The translations under genes and the position numbers were made by a program. Under the pieces are notes generated by a model that saw only the letters and a list, made by a program, of their open reading frames with translations, did no database searches and was not told where the DNA came from. Positions 21,082-31,436 of a stretch of DNA of 64,000 nucleotides are shown piece after piece. The stretch is from [Phialemoniopsis] sp. UDSM-2020 (lineage: Eukaryota > Ascomycota > Sordariomycetes > Thyridiales > Thyridiaceae). The stretch is from contig JAEILZ010000008.1 of the NCBI GenBank assembly GCA_018873225.1, positions 3,162,001 through 3,226,000 of the forward strand, given 5' to 3'. The first letter of the stretch is position 1; each line of letters starts with the position of its first letter.

Positions 21082-22368
21082 ATGAGCTACCAGTCGAAGA
21101 AGACTGCCTGTCTAGCGTGCGTCAGCACTAAGAGGCGCTGCGACAGGGCCCTCCCGTCCTGCTCTCGATGCTTGGATAGGGACACGGACTGCGTGTATCC
21201 GCCCACGTCAACGCGGAGGCGGGCATTCCATAACGCACTGGTCGATGCAACGACGTCCATGGAGCAGCTACAGGATACACGGCTCAACGTTGTGCGTGAC
21301 CACAGAGCCAATCCCATACCCTCTGCCACAACAGCTCTTGCTTTTCCGAGCGCTTCAACATCTTCCCCGCTACCATCGTCTTCGAGACCGGCATTTGCCG
21401 TTGGCCAAATTGTCCCCGAAACTCCCAGCTCCTCGTGCATCACCTTCAAATGGTTTCTCCCTCCTTCGGCCTGGACCATTGCATACCACTACCAACCTCC
21501 GGCCTCTATTCCTTCTGTTCCCGTCTTCTCGAACTTCATACGCGGTCTTCAGCTGTGGCTCACCCGATTTCATGACCACGGCCACAACCCTTTCATTCAC
21601 CACCAACTTTATCCTCCAGATGCTATGCCCCAATCTATGAAGGACGCATATTCCGCCATCTCTATTTGTCAGAACATCACGCCAGAGAATAAGCATATCG
21701 TTGATGAGATTGCTTCATCTCACATCACAAACTTGCTTTCGAATCAATCCATGAGAGAGCCACTCTCCCTGTCCATCCTCTCAACTAGGGACCATCTCGC
21801 CCGCACGCAAGCCCTCCTCATTCACCTTCTGTTAGCCCTCTTTTCCACATCCATCTCGCGCCGGGCAAGGGCCGAGGGCCTCATCAAGACACTCCTCGAC
21901 TGGACGAAACAGTTGTGGGCTTCCACCATCCAGGATGTCAATGCGCTTCCTGTGTTCCCATTCATGAGCTCACTTGGAAGCGGTGATGGCGTCGACTCAA
22001 TGGCCAGCCTCTTTCAGAGCTTTGCGCTCTCCGAGTCTATTCGTCGCACATGGCTTCTTTGCAACATCACGATAGGTGTCTATTATAGCCTCAAGGGTGA
22101 CCTAGCTTCCGCTTGCGGCGGAGACATCTGCATCACGACTCGAGCTGGGCTGTGGGACGCCTCCTCTCCAGCCCGTTGGGAGGCTATTGCCCGCGACGCG
22201 GATCCGCTATTCATCTACAGCCTCCATGGCCAGTCGCTGCCTGAGCGTGGTGTTCCCGCTGCCGAGGTGGATGAATTTGCCCGTCATCTATTTACAGTGA
22301 TGTGGGGGATTGAAAAGGTTGAGGACTGGGTTGTGCGGACTGGAGATGAGGTTTCACTTCTACATTGA
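21082..22368 (+). CDS. Zn2Cys6 transcription factor, 428 aa
   Basis: The binuclear zinc cluster is near the N-terminus: six cysteines in CLAC-x6-C-x6-C-x2-C-x6-C, between KKTACLAC and CVYPP, with the basic STKRRCDR. Such proteins bind CGG triplets. The remainder is helical with no domain I can name; ~170 Ser/Pro-rich residues precede a C-terminal regulatory region. Start uncertain: in-frame ATGs at 20938, 21010 and 21082. I chose 21082 because it places the zinc cluster ten residues from the start, as usual, and avoids translating the TCCGC array. It converges on an SDR gene and begins a block of four SDRs and a P450, so it may be their pathway regulator. Confidence 0.85.
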   Translation: MSYQSKKTACLACVSTKRRCDRALPSCSRCLDRDTDCVYPPTSTRRRAFHNALVDATTSMEQLQDTRLNVVRDHRANPIPSATTALAFPSASTSSPLPSSSRPAFAVGQIVPETPSSSCITFKWFLPPSAWTIAYHYQPPASIPSVPVFSNFIRGLQLWLTRFHDHGHNPFIHHQLYPPDAMPQSMKDAYSAISICQNITPENKHIVDEIASSHITNLLSNQSMREPLSLSILSTRDHLARTQALLIHLLLALFSTSISRRARAEGLIKTLLDWTKQLWASTIQDVNALPVFPFMSSLGSGDGVDSMASLFQSFALSESIRRTWLLCNITIGVYYSLKGDLASACGGDICITTRAGLWDASSPARWEAIARDADPLFIYSLHGQSLPERGVPAAEVDEFARHLFTVMWGIEKVEDWVVRTGDEVSLLH

Positions 22369-22890
22369 TTCATGTCGGAGACTGGCTATGGCCTGATGGC
22401 TGGGGTAGAGCGTCGTCCCCCAGCAGATGTGAAAGTGCTGTATCCGAGTCCACAGGCATCTGAGAGATGACGCACTCAGACGATTGATCGGAATGAAGGC
22501 GTCTGGTCAATGATGACTTCTTCACCGTCAAAATATTCGAGTCCAACGTCGAGCACGAAAGCAAGAAGCCGCACTGGCCCCAAGAAACAGGAGGAGGAGG
22601 AAAAGGGACGCTCTATATTATGGTGAGCTGTCACATACAAAACACAGCAGGTAAACTTAAAAATCATAATCAAAGTCACGTCCTGGGGCCACCCCATCAC
22701 TCCTTGACCACCACCCACCCAGCTATTCTGACCGAGAACATGGTGAATGGTCTTGGTCTTATAAGTCATCTAAAACACTTGTGATCACGTTGTGAATGAG
22801 TTGTAAATGTTTGCAGAAACAACGGGTAACACGCAGCCCACTTATGTTCGTTGCTATCACTTTGCTATGTCTCACGGCGGTCGAATTGTT
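22369..22890. other. Convergent intergenic region
   Basis: 522 bases between the 3' ends of the Zn2Cys6 gene and the first SDR gene. Nothing recognised. Confidence 0.35.
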
Positions 22891-24023
22891 TTACAACCCG
22901 GAAACCCTGAACTTGAGCAAGTCATCTCCGATACATTTCTGGGTATCATCAGATAAGAGCTCATCCAGATCCCAAGCCGCCCATGCAAACCGCCCATGTA
23001 GAAACCCAGCTTCGGCCGTTGCTGCCCAGACCGCCCAATTTGCTGGGAGATTTTCTAGCAATTGTGTCAGCGTCTATCAAGAATTACACAGCATTGAGTA
23101 TGATTTGACGTACCATCATCAAAAGGCAAGCTGCTCTCGTCAAGGCCAGCCATCCTCGAGGTTTCTGATAGAATCGTGCCGGGATGACAACTAACAATCT
23201 GTAGCTTTCTCCTGTCGACCTCCTCGGCGATACTCTGCATCATAATCTGACCCGATGATTTGCTCAATGAGTACGCTGGCATCGCAGCGGCAATACTAGG
23301 GTCGTGAATCGCAGCCGTGGAGACATGGACGACATACTAACGCCTGCTGTATCAGCTATCATTCGTCGATCCTCATACAAGGAGCACCATGCCTTATCCA
23401 TGCAATCGATCAGGTTGATGTCATACCTTTGGACGGCTCTCCATACTTTCCTGATGATACAGACGCCTGGTAAAGTGTAAAAGCGACCGAGTATTCATTT
23501 CGTAAAGCTGCCACACATCTTCCAGGTCTTGCTCTAACAGTGGCTTCTGAGACCCAAATTTCGCTGCATTCAAAATCACGACATCTACCAGGATCCCATC
23601 GTCCCCTAAGCTCGTCCACAGGGCATCGCTTTGGGAGACATCTCCGACATCACAGGCTCGAGGGAGGAACTCAGTCCTCGTGAATTCGGCCGAGAGCTTG
23701 GACGCGGCGGTGTTCAGCACGTCCCTTCGCCGCCCAGTCAGGATGATCTTGGTAGCGGACGCTATTGCGTACGCCCGAGCAATGGCGAAACCAATGCCAG
23801 CGGAAGCTCCTGTGATGAGGACTGTTTTTCCGGACTGGCATACTTGGGGGCTCTGCGGCGATAAACGAGGATATGATGTTTTGTGGTATTTCCGAACAAT
23901 CGCAGGCTTCCCAGGGAGATAGTCACCAGGGTCCGCATACTGAGAGTCCTCTCCTGATGGCATGTCGCAAGCGTGAAGAGTGTAAAGTTGGAGGAGAAAG
24001 AACTTGGCTATGAACTTCAGCAT
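22891..24023 (-). CDS. Short-chain dehydrogenase/reductase (first of the cluster)
   Basis: Three exons on the minus strand: 24023-23427, 23336-23114 and 23054-22891. All junctions are in frame, giving ~327 residues, or ~307 if translation starts at the internal ATG at 23963 (MPSGEDSQYADPG). The Rossmann glycine motif TGASAGIG is followed by LNAAK in place of NNAG, and the catalytic YSLSK is present. The last exon encodes NLPANWAVWAATAEAGFLHG, a segment typical of a common fungal SDR subfamily. The substrate is unknown. The N-terminal MLKFIAKFFLLQLYTLHA could be a membrane anchor if the longer form is made. It shares a promoter with the SDR at 24789. Confidence 0.83.
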
Positions 24024-24788
24024 AGCCCAGCACAGCCCGCCGTGGGATGTTGTAGGCTAATAAATAGAAACCATGACCGAGATTTGCCACCTAGTTCGAC
24101 TGGGAGATTGATTGCTTGGTTGAAGGTTTGATTAGGTCATTCAAGCCTTTACAGTTGATGATTTCGCGGCTTGTCAAGCCATGGCGGTGCCGGCGCGCGC
24201 GTATGGACCCGAGTCATTTAGAAGACGCTACGAGGACCTGGACAGCTGGAATAGACCGACGGAAGAAACTGGAGTCTACAGCGTATCAGAGTACATCTGC
24301 TCTCCTCCGCCAACAGCGTACATGGTTTTGCTGCCCAGTCAAACCTCGTTGGGTTCACAAGGGGCCGACCTGCCGACCTCCACTAGTCCTCCGCGCCCTA
24401 GTCCACTAGCCTCCGCACTCTAGTCCGCTAGACTCCGCGAAGACCGGCGCCGGTCAGATAAGTACCTCTTCGTACAGTGTCGATCGCAAGAGGCACCGGG
24501 TAGTCTTTGGGTTCTACGACAGGCTATGGATGCATCACGGCAGATGCTACTAGTGCCACCGGCATTGACGGTGACAGATGGTCAGAGTACTTTGTCGGTG
24601 AATAAGAGATTCCCGGAGTGGCATAAATTGATGATATGAGTGCTATTCATTGCCCCGGCTCCGTGCAAAGTCCCCGGTATGCTGCCTGCTACGATATTGA
24701 TGAGGTCATATCCGTCTCGTATGCCTGTTTTCATGCGTGAATCATCGTAGGTGTTCCTGTAATGAATCTGCCATACGATCGATAGACA
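24024..24788. other. Divergent promoter of two SDR genes
   Basis: 765 bases between two outward-facing SDR starts. Contains the 22-bp-spaced CTCCGC array at 24383-24441. No gene recognised. Confidence 0.5.
24383..24441 (+). promoter_or_regulatory. CTCCGC array with exact 22-bp spacing
   Basis: CTCCGC occurs at 24389, 24411 and 24433, exactly 22 bases apart (two helical turns). The last two lie in imperfect 22-bp repeats starting CTAGTCC at 24398 and 24420. It stands in the shared promoter of two divergent SDR genes. The 12-mer CTAGCCTCCGCA is shared with the reverse complement of the array at 29896-29934. Confidence 0.6.
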
Positions 24789-25715
24789 ATGGCCCGAGCT
24801 TCTTTCATCCCTGCTGAAGACATCCCAGACCTTTCCGAGAAGGTGATCATAGTGACGGGTGGAAATTCAGGACTCGGCTTCGAAACCATTCGACAGCTCG
24901 GAGAGCATAACCCTGCGCGGATCTTCCTTGCTGCGCGATCCGAAGACAAGGCCCAGGCCGCGATCGCCAAACTCAAGCAGCAAAACCCTGGTATATGCCA
25001 AATATCTTTCCTTCCCTTGGACTTAGCATCCTTTTCGAGCATACGAGAGGCCGCAAAGTCGTTCCTGGACTCGTCATCTCGCCTCGATGTGCTGGTCAAC
25101 AACGCCGGCATTATGGCCACGCCAGAAGGCACCACGACAGATGAATACGAGATTCAGTTTGGCACCAATCATCTGGGTCCCGCACTGTTCACAAAGTTGC
25201 TTCTGCCAATGCTGAACAGGACGGCGGCGATGCCGGGGTCAGATGTTCGAGTTGTTTTCTTGTCGTCAAGTATGCACTCCAATGCACCCTCGGGCTCATA
25301 CCACCTGGAGCAGATCAAATCCACGCTACCTCACATTTCCACCTGGGCTCGGTATGGCATGTCGAAGCTCGCAAATATACATTATGCCGTTGCCTTGGCC
25401 GAACGTAACCCTGACATCAGATGTGTCAGCATTCACCCTGGAATCGTCGACACAAACCTCACTGGTCCTCTCCTGAGTAGTCATAACGTCATTGTTGCCA
25501 AGGTGCTCGGCATGGTAGCCAAGGCCGTTGGCGTGAGCCCTGACAAAGGGGCGCTCAATCAGCTCTGGGCTATCAGTAGCCCAGTCTTCAAGAGTGGCAC
25601 ATACTATGTCCCTGTAGGGGTCGCAAGCAAAGGCTCCAGACTGAGCCAAGATAGAAGGGCTCAAGAGCAACTGTGGGATTGGACCGAGGAGGAGCTCCAA
25701 GCGTACCTCTCGTGA
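24789..25715 (+). CDS. Short-chain dehydrogenase/reductase, retinol-dehydrogenase-like
   Basis: Single exon, 308 residues. All SDR landmarks are intact: TGGNSGLG at ~24-31, LDLAS, NNAGIM, the FLSSS serine, catalytic YGMSK and IHPGIVDTNL. The subfamily resembles retinol dehydrogenase/WW-domain oxidoreductase-like enzymes, which use NADP(H) on alcohols or ketones. The absence of a signal peptide suggests a cytosolic enzyme. It is transcribed divergently from the SDR at 22891-24023 across the CTCCGC array, suggesting shared regulation. The substrate cannot be read from the sequence. Confidence 0.9.
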   Translation: MARASFIPAEDIPDLSEKVIIVTGGNSGLGFETIRQLGEHNPARIFLAARSEDKAQAAIAKLKQQNPGICQISFLPLDLASFSSIREAAKSFLDSSSRLDVLVNNAGIMATPEGTTTDEYEIQFGTNHLGPALFTKLLLPMLNRTAAMPGSDVRVVFLSSSMHSNAPSGSYHLEQIKSTLPHISTWARYGMSKLANIHYAVALAERNPDIRCVSIHPGIVDTNLTGPLLSSHNVIVAKVLGMVAKAVGVSPDKGALNQLWAISSPVFKSGTYYVPVGVASKGSRLSQDRRAQEQLWDWTEEELQAYLS

Positions 25716-26074
25716 CAGACACACAACGATTCTCGGTCCCCCTTCTGGTTTCACTCTGTTTTGAAATTTCGTTCCTTTGGCAAAACATTTCAAATCGCAG
25801 GAATTTAGGGGCCATGATTTACTTTCACATCTTAATTCAGGAACTGGTCAAGAAGACCTATTTTGACTGCCATGACTACATGATGAGAGACATACATTCC
25901 TGCTCTCAGCCACTTCGTTATGTATGTCATTCTGTCGTGAACTGTATCTGAATCCACCTATGGCGAGTCCGACCAGATGCGGATTTGCTCCTACGCGATC
26001 TTTCAGGTAATTTCTTTCTACCTATGAACAAGTCCAAGAAACAACGCTCAGCACAGTTGGAGCATCGCCTGACA
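25716..26074. other. Convergent intergenic region
   Basis: 359 bases between the 3' ends of the SDR and the P450 gene. Nothing recognised. Confidence 0.35.
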
Positions 26075-27795
26075 TCAGCCCCGTATGAAAGGCTTTATCT
26101 TGACGACCAGTGGATGTTTCTCCCACAGTATATAATTCTTCTGATCGGTCCATCTGTCACTTTGTGGGCAGAGCTCCAGATCAAAGTTCCAGATCACTTT
26201 GGCCAGAATCAGACGCATCTCATGGTATGCAAGACTAAAGGGCATGTCAATTACTGATTCATGCCGGTGGCGGATGACAACGTACTTCTTTCCTAGACAG
26301 TTTCTCGGGCCAACGGAGAAGGGTTGGAACACATCTTTTCGATCATCGTCAAAGCCCGTTTCTGGTAAGCATCGTTCAGGAATAAAGCTTTCTGGATCCT
26401 TGAAGTTGAGAGGCGACATGTACGCCGGGTACTGAGGAACAAACACCCGCGTCTATACCTTGTTAAATCGGCTCAAAAATGGTCAAGAGGAATGACTGCT
26501 ACTCACGTTCCCTGCAACCCGTTCTCCACATATGGCATTACCCTCTGGTGGAGTGAGCCGGGGAGGGGTAACGGTCGCAGGCGGGTAACAGCGAAGGCCT
26601 TCGTGAATGCACGCGGTCATGTACTTCAACCTCTGAAGATTGTCGATCGTCAGTTCATCTTCCGACTGGAAGCTGTTGCGAACTTCGTCCCAGAGCTTTC
26701 CCATCTTTGCCGGATTCTTCAGCAAGAAGAAAGTCAGCCCGCTAAGCAAAGTAGCCGTCGTCTCTGTGCCGGCCAGCATGAACAAGTCGGCATGTGCATG
26801 CATCTGCTTCACTGTCAAACGGCGCCCGTCCGGCTGGCGAAGCACCAAGTTCCAGATATCTGGCTGGTCAGTCTCCTGCTTCAGGCGGCGCTCCACACGC
26901 TCCACTGAGTGCTGGTAGTGCGTCTTGGCCGCTCTCTTGACACTTGGAGGTGCAAACTTGCCAAAGGCCCACTTGAGTACGGGACAGTCCAAGACGAACT
27001 GGAACAACGCAACCATCTTCAGCCCTGCAAAAACATTGGCTACCCACGTACTATAGGCCGAGTTCTCCAATAAAAGGCCCAGGGGCTCTCCAAATGTTAG
27101 TTGGCCCATTATATCGAACGTGGTGAAGTTATAAAGCTTGACAGCATCGAACTCTTTGTTGGGATCCGCGCTTGTATCGCGCCGAATGTTGCCTATCAGC
27201 TGATCTATGTATCGCATGAAGAGAGATTGTTGCTCCCTCAGGGCTTTGTCGGAAAAGGCGTTTGAGAATATCCGACGCAGGCGACCGTGTTCGTCGTCGT
27301 CGTGCTCCGAGAAGATAGACGAAACGCCATCAACATCTCTGGCGCCGGTGATGGGGTCTTTGGGGTTCGACTTCTTCCCGCCAGACCGATGGCCATAGAT
27401 GTCCTTCCAAGCCTGTGGATTGATGTAGCTCAGTGTATTGGGGCTGTCCCGTACGACTTCCCCGTATTGCGCGTGCAGGTCTTGTAGCCATTGCAGCAAC
27501 CGTCCCGAGGTAAGCCAAGCATGGTACGTAAGGTCTGTTGCTGCAGCACCAGCCGGGCCCGGAAACTTGGCAAGGGGATGGAAGAAGATGTTGTAGAAGG
27601 CTTTAGTAAAAGCTAAGACCAGACTCTGCGATATGTGAGCGATTCACGTAGTGGTAGACCGGTAATCTTTGTGGTTGCATTACTAACCATGATGAGACCA
27701 GCCACCAAGAGTGACTGCCAGCTCCAGACCCCGAGAAATCGGGTTGGAGCCGTGGCCAACTTGTAAACCCAATTTGTGGCAAGTGGTTCATTCAT
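26075..27795 (-). CDS. Cytochrome P450 monooxygenase, CYP65-like
   Basis: Four exons on the minus strand: 27795-27688, 27625-26507, 26452-26286 and 26234-26075, giving ~517 residues. An N-terminal membrane anchor (WSWQSLLVAGLIM) precedes HPLAKFPGPAG. The I-helix has AGTETTAT, the K-helix ExxR is EGLR, the PERF-type motif is IPERCLP, and the heme loop is FSVGPRNCLGK. It is therefore complete and probably an active ER P450. Sequence around the FPGP region resembles the isotrichodermin C-15 hydroxylase-like (CYP65) group, known from secondary metabolism. The last intron (26235-26285, 51 nt) is in frame with no stop, so unspliced prediction would insert 17 residues directly after the heme cysteine loop. 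Confidence 0.9.
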
Positions 27796-28421
27796 TTTGA
27801 ATAGGTCGAGTCGATACTTTGGACATTGGACCCTTGATTAAAGGGGAAGAGGAGATGGTAGAAGCAAATGCATTGGGTCGATGTCAAATTCCCTATCTTG
27901 TCCGCCTTTAATACATGTTTCACGTTAAATCAGTGGACAGCTAGATTTTGCCAGTCATTTACCATATCCACTTAGAATACTGATCTTCGGTAGGCTTTGA
28001 TCTACCCTTGCGAAATGCCGGGCTGTGAAAACAGTCCGACAGTCCGTACAAGCAAGGTAGCAGTGTTGTACTGAAACCGGGGATGTAGCACACGAGGACA
28101 CAAGGTTTATCCCCTTCAGCTTTTGCCCAATGCGGTCAACCGAGCGGATTCCGGGCCGCAGTTAGGGCGGGGTGTCAGAATGACGGTCAAATTTGTTTTT
28201 CATGTCGCAAGACTTCAGTGCCCTTGGGTCTCTATTTCTGTGTCACTCGTATGGACATTGGACATAGCATATTTGGACGCGTATGTGACTCATTCAACCG
28301 AGATATGTCGGTAACACATAGCTCTAATCTATGCGAGCCATGGCCAGCAAGTGTATTACTGTCTACCTGGTCAGAGTCGATGTTGCCAACGCTCCACAAC
28401 TTGGTCGAATCGCTACGCATA
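27796..28421. other. Promoter region of the P450 gene
   Basis: 626 bases upstream of the P450, bounded by the 3' end of the next SDR. No CTCCGC array found here, unlike the SDR promoters. Confidence 0.4.
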
Positions 28422-29610
28422 TCACCATGGTTCGAGAGGGGGCATGCCCCGTGCCGCAAGCTCTTTGCCCAACTCTAGAATTGTGTTCTCCCACAAGCCT
28501 TTCACTTGTTCCTCATCTTCAGCGACCGGATTAGGTGCTTGAACCTTGCCCACAGGCACCAAAAGTCTTCCCTTGTAAGATTCAGACTCTTGACGGACTT
28601 CGGGCCCAGTGGCTGCGAATAGTGGATTGACAGCACCTTGGTCGGCTGAGATGAAGGCCACACGCGCTATAGCCCTGATGAAGATATAGTTGTTCGCCAA
28701 GACACCCTCTGTGACGACCTCACCTGGGTGGACCGCGATGCAGAGGATCGGCAGAGCTTGGGAATCGAGCTGCCGTTGAAGTTCCTTGGTGAACAAGACG
28801 ACGGCGGCTTTCGACACGGCGAAACGAATCATGTCAAATCCAAAGAGGTATTTGCCAAAATACCGCCATTGCCATGGATATGAAGGGACCGGATTCTCGA
28901 AGCAGGTGGGAGATGTGAAGTTGAACTCGAAGTCTCGTGGTAGCATGTCTCCTTGGGCGGTAGAGCTCATGTTTATGATTCGAACATCGGCGTTCTTGTC
29001 GATTGACGCGTTCTTGAGAAGAGATAGAAGTCGATTTACAAAAAGGAAAGGCCCAATGTGACTAAACTTGTCAGTGGCTGCATGGCCGGCTCGACACGGC
29101 TTGGACTCACTTGGCAGCCATGTGCTGTTCATATTTTCCAGCAACCAAGGAGGTTGATATGGTTGAGGCTGCCGCATTGTTGACTGTCATAAAAATACAT
29201 TAGAAAAGGCAGTCTCAAAAATTCGATTCGGGCACGGCTTTCAACATACCAAGGATATCAATTTTGTTTCCCTTCCTCTTCAACTCATCGGTGGCATCTT
29301 GGATGCTTCTCAAGTCAAAGAAGTCCATGAATAGCGATATTACGTGTTCCGGCTTAAACTCTGGGTCATTTGAAAGTGTATCTCGTGCTTTGAGTGCATG
29401 CGTCTCCGACCGGGTTGTGAAGTACACCCTGGCTCCTCGGCGAGCTAGATTTCTAACCATAGCATATCCGATACCTGTACTGTGGAGAGATTATTCATCG
29501 AGCTCCTAAACATACAGGGCTCGAGACTTTTTCGTGTCGACCTACCTGCCTCCCGTCACTACGACGACCTTGCCAGTAAGGTCCGGTATGCTCGTCAGGG
29601 ACCACTTCAT
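28422..29610 (-). CDS. Short-chain dehydrogenase-like protein with catalytic Tyr replaced by Phe
   Basis: Four exons on the minus strand: 29610-29546, 29479-29250, 29183-29111 and 29061-28422. All junctions keep the frame, giving ~335 residues. The start MKWSLTSIPDLTGKVVVVTGG leads into the Rossmann motif TGGSTGIG. NNAAAS replaces NNAG, and INMSS supplies the active-site serine. The position of the catalytic YxxxK reads FAVSK: codon TTC at 28821-28823, Lys at 28809-28811. Loss of this tyrosine normally abolishes SDR catalysis, so it may be a pseudo-enzyme or use another base. The fold otherwise looks intact and retinol-dehydrogenase-like. It is divergent from the SDR at 30528, with the GCGGAGGC array between them. 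Confidence 0.85.
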
Positions 29611-30527
29611 CTCCCTGAGAGTCGTTTACTAATAGGCGGCTTTGGTAGATTGAAGTGAACTCTCAGAAGATGGGAAGTCTCGATGAAGAAAATAGGAAGT
29701 AGGACTTTAAGGAAAGACGCTTTCTATGAGTGGTGTGCCATGTGTCTCCCCGTACTCGGCATCCTGAGCATTGTCGTGAGGACCGAGATTGTTGGCAGTA
29801 TTATGGGAACTACATTCGGCCTTGGCCTGCATCACTGTGCCTCCAGGCGTGAGAACACTACCGAAACGGTAGGCAGTAATCTTGACAGGCATGCAGCGGA
29901 GGCTTGCGGAGGCTAGCGGAGGCGTGCGGAGGTGCCTCAGAGGCTGTCAAGCTGTGTAGAAACCATTGGAAGATTAGGCTGTCTTAGCGCACAGACGAGC
30001 AAACCTCACGAAGGTCGAGACTTGAAGCCAACTTCACTCTGGCTATGGTCCCCAGTACATGACTAGTACATCGTAAACCACCACAGGGGCAACAAAATCT
30101 AGGGTACTCCTAGGACATTCCACCGAGCTGGATCTCCCAGCTTTGTACCCATTCGGCTGTGGTTGTCATGCCAGTCACTCGGGCTTTCGTGCCGCCTCTG
30201 ATCCGATGTGTATTCGCTTCGGGGAGCAAGCCTGGACGGAACGATCACATACATCCTAGAAGTCACGCAAAGCCCAATACGATGCATTTGAAAGCAGTCG
30301 GATGCTCTCTGCTCCGGCTCCGTGGCCAAGAAACTGCCCGCTGATACGGGTCGGGGAAGTCAGCTTGTCTGGCCGCCCGAGAGATGGTGTCATATATCGT
30401 TCGCAGTCGAGTATTTAAGACACAGAGGGCCACTCGCCTTCAGTGGTCACTGATTATCACTCAAACGAGCCACAGTTTCGAATGAATCCTCCTGTCTCCT
30501 CTTCGCACCCACCTATCTGTTTCTACC
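29611..30527. other. Divergent promoter of two SDR genes
   Basis: 917 bases between outward-facing starts. Contains the 10-bp-periodic array at 29896-29934 and a TATTTAAG box at ~30413, about 115 bases before the start at 30528. Confidence 0.5.
29896..29934 (-). promoter_or_regulatory. Four tandem 10-bp repeats of GCGGAGGCNN
   Basis: Units begin at 29896, 29906, 29916 and 29926: GCGGAGG each time, followed by CTT, CTA, CGT and TGC. A 10-base period puts every CGG on the same DNA face. The core is the reverse complement of the CTCCGC found in the arrays at 20961 and 24383. The location is the shared promoter of two SDR genes. CGG-containing sites suit a Zn2Cys6 regulator (inference). Confidence 0.65.
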
Positions 30528-31436
30528 ATGTCCAACACTGCGTTGAGATTCGACGGTCGCGTCGCAGTGGTAACTGGCTCCGGCCGAGGCTTGGGCCGTG
30601 AATATGCCCTTCTTCTCGCGCGCCTCGGTGCCGCCGTGGTCGTGAACAGTACCACCGCGGCAACGGCGGAAGCTACAGCACACGACATCTTAAAGGCAGG
30701 GGGGAAAGCCGTGGCCCATGTTGGCAGCGTCGCGGACCGCGCTGTTGCAAATGCCCTCGTCAAGACTGCTGTAGATGCATTCGGACGCATCGACATCGTC
30801 ATCAACAATGCTGGAGGCGCGACCGGTTCCGACTTCGACCAAACCCCAGACTCCCAATTCTGGGACACGATTGGTGTCCATTTGGGGGGATCGTGGAACG
30901 TCACACAGGCGGCCTGGCCACACATGAAGAGCCAGAAGTTTGGTCGTGTTCTCCTGATCACCTCCCCGATCATGTTCGGCAGCGCCCAGCAGTCGGCCTA
31001 CGGAGCTGCTAAGATGGCCCTGGTCGGACTGGCCAAGAGTGTGTCGGTTGAGGGAAAGCACGACAATATCTTCGTTAACACTCTTGCGCCTATGGCCTTT
31101 ACACCCGGCTCCGCCGCTGCCACGGCACAGGATGAGCAGACACAGAGGTTCATGAAAGCTCACATGTCTGCGAGCGATGTTGCCGCGACAGCGGCGTGGC
31201 TGGTCCACGAAGACTGTACAGTCAGTGGCGAAGCTTTCTCTGCTGTCAGCAGACTTGTCACTCGCATTTTTCTAGCCGAGACCAAGGGTTACTTTGGCCC
31301 CGCTGGCCAAGATTGGACAAGTGAAGCTGTCAGGGATAACTGGGCCAAAGTGGTTGACGAGCAAGATTACGTCGTTCACACCGACATTGCTGATTCGGGT
31401 CCCAAGATTTTCCAACGACTTGCAATTGGTCAATAG
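30528..31436 (+). CDS. Short-chain dehydrogenase related to the peroxisomal multifunctional enzyme SDR domain
   Basis: Single exon, 302 residues. RFDGRVAVVTGSGRGLGREYA is the classic opening of the dehydrogenase domain of type-2 multifunctional enzymes (Fox2, HSD17B4). NNAGG, the TSP serine and catalytic YGAAK follow. The C-terminal ~60 residues (after EDCTVSGEAF) form the usual extra segment of this family. Here it stands alone, without hydratase or sterol-carrier domains. The C-terminus RLAIGQ is not a PTS1 signal, so a cytosolic location is likely. The fourth SDR of the block; substrate unknown. Its 3' flank runs into a decayed tRNA-Val copy at 31584. Confidence 0.88.
   Translation: MSNTALRFDGRVAVVTGSGRGLGREYALLLARLGAAVVVNSTTAATAEATAHDILKAGGKAVAHVGSVADRAVANALVKTAVDAFGRIDIVINNAGGATGSDFDQTPDSQFWDTIGVHLGGSWNVTQAAWPHMKSQKFGRVLLITSPIMFGSAQQSAYGAAKMALVGLAKSVSVEGKHDNIFVNTLAPMAFTPGSAAATAQDEQTQRFMKAHMSASDVAATAAWLVHEDCTVSGEAFSAVSRLVTRIFLAETKGYFGPAGQDWTSEAVRDNWAKVVDEQDYVVHTDIADSGPKIFQRLAIGQ

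Noticed and set aside
20938..31436. A classic secondary-metabolite cluster with a PKS or NRPS
   Set aside because: No ketosynthase, adenylation, condensation or terpene-cyclase motif in any frame of the block.
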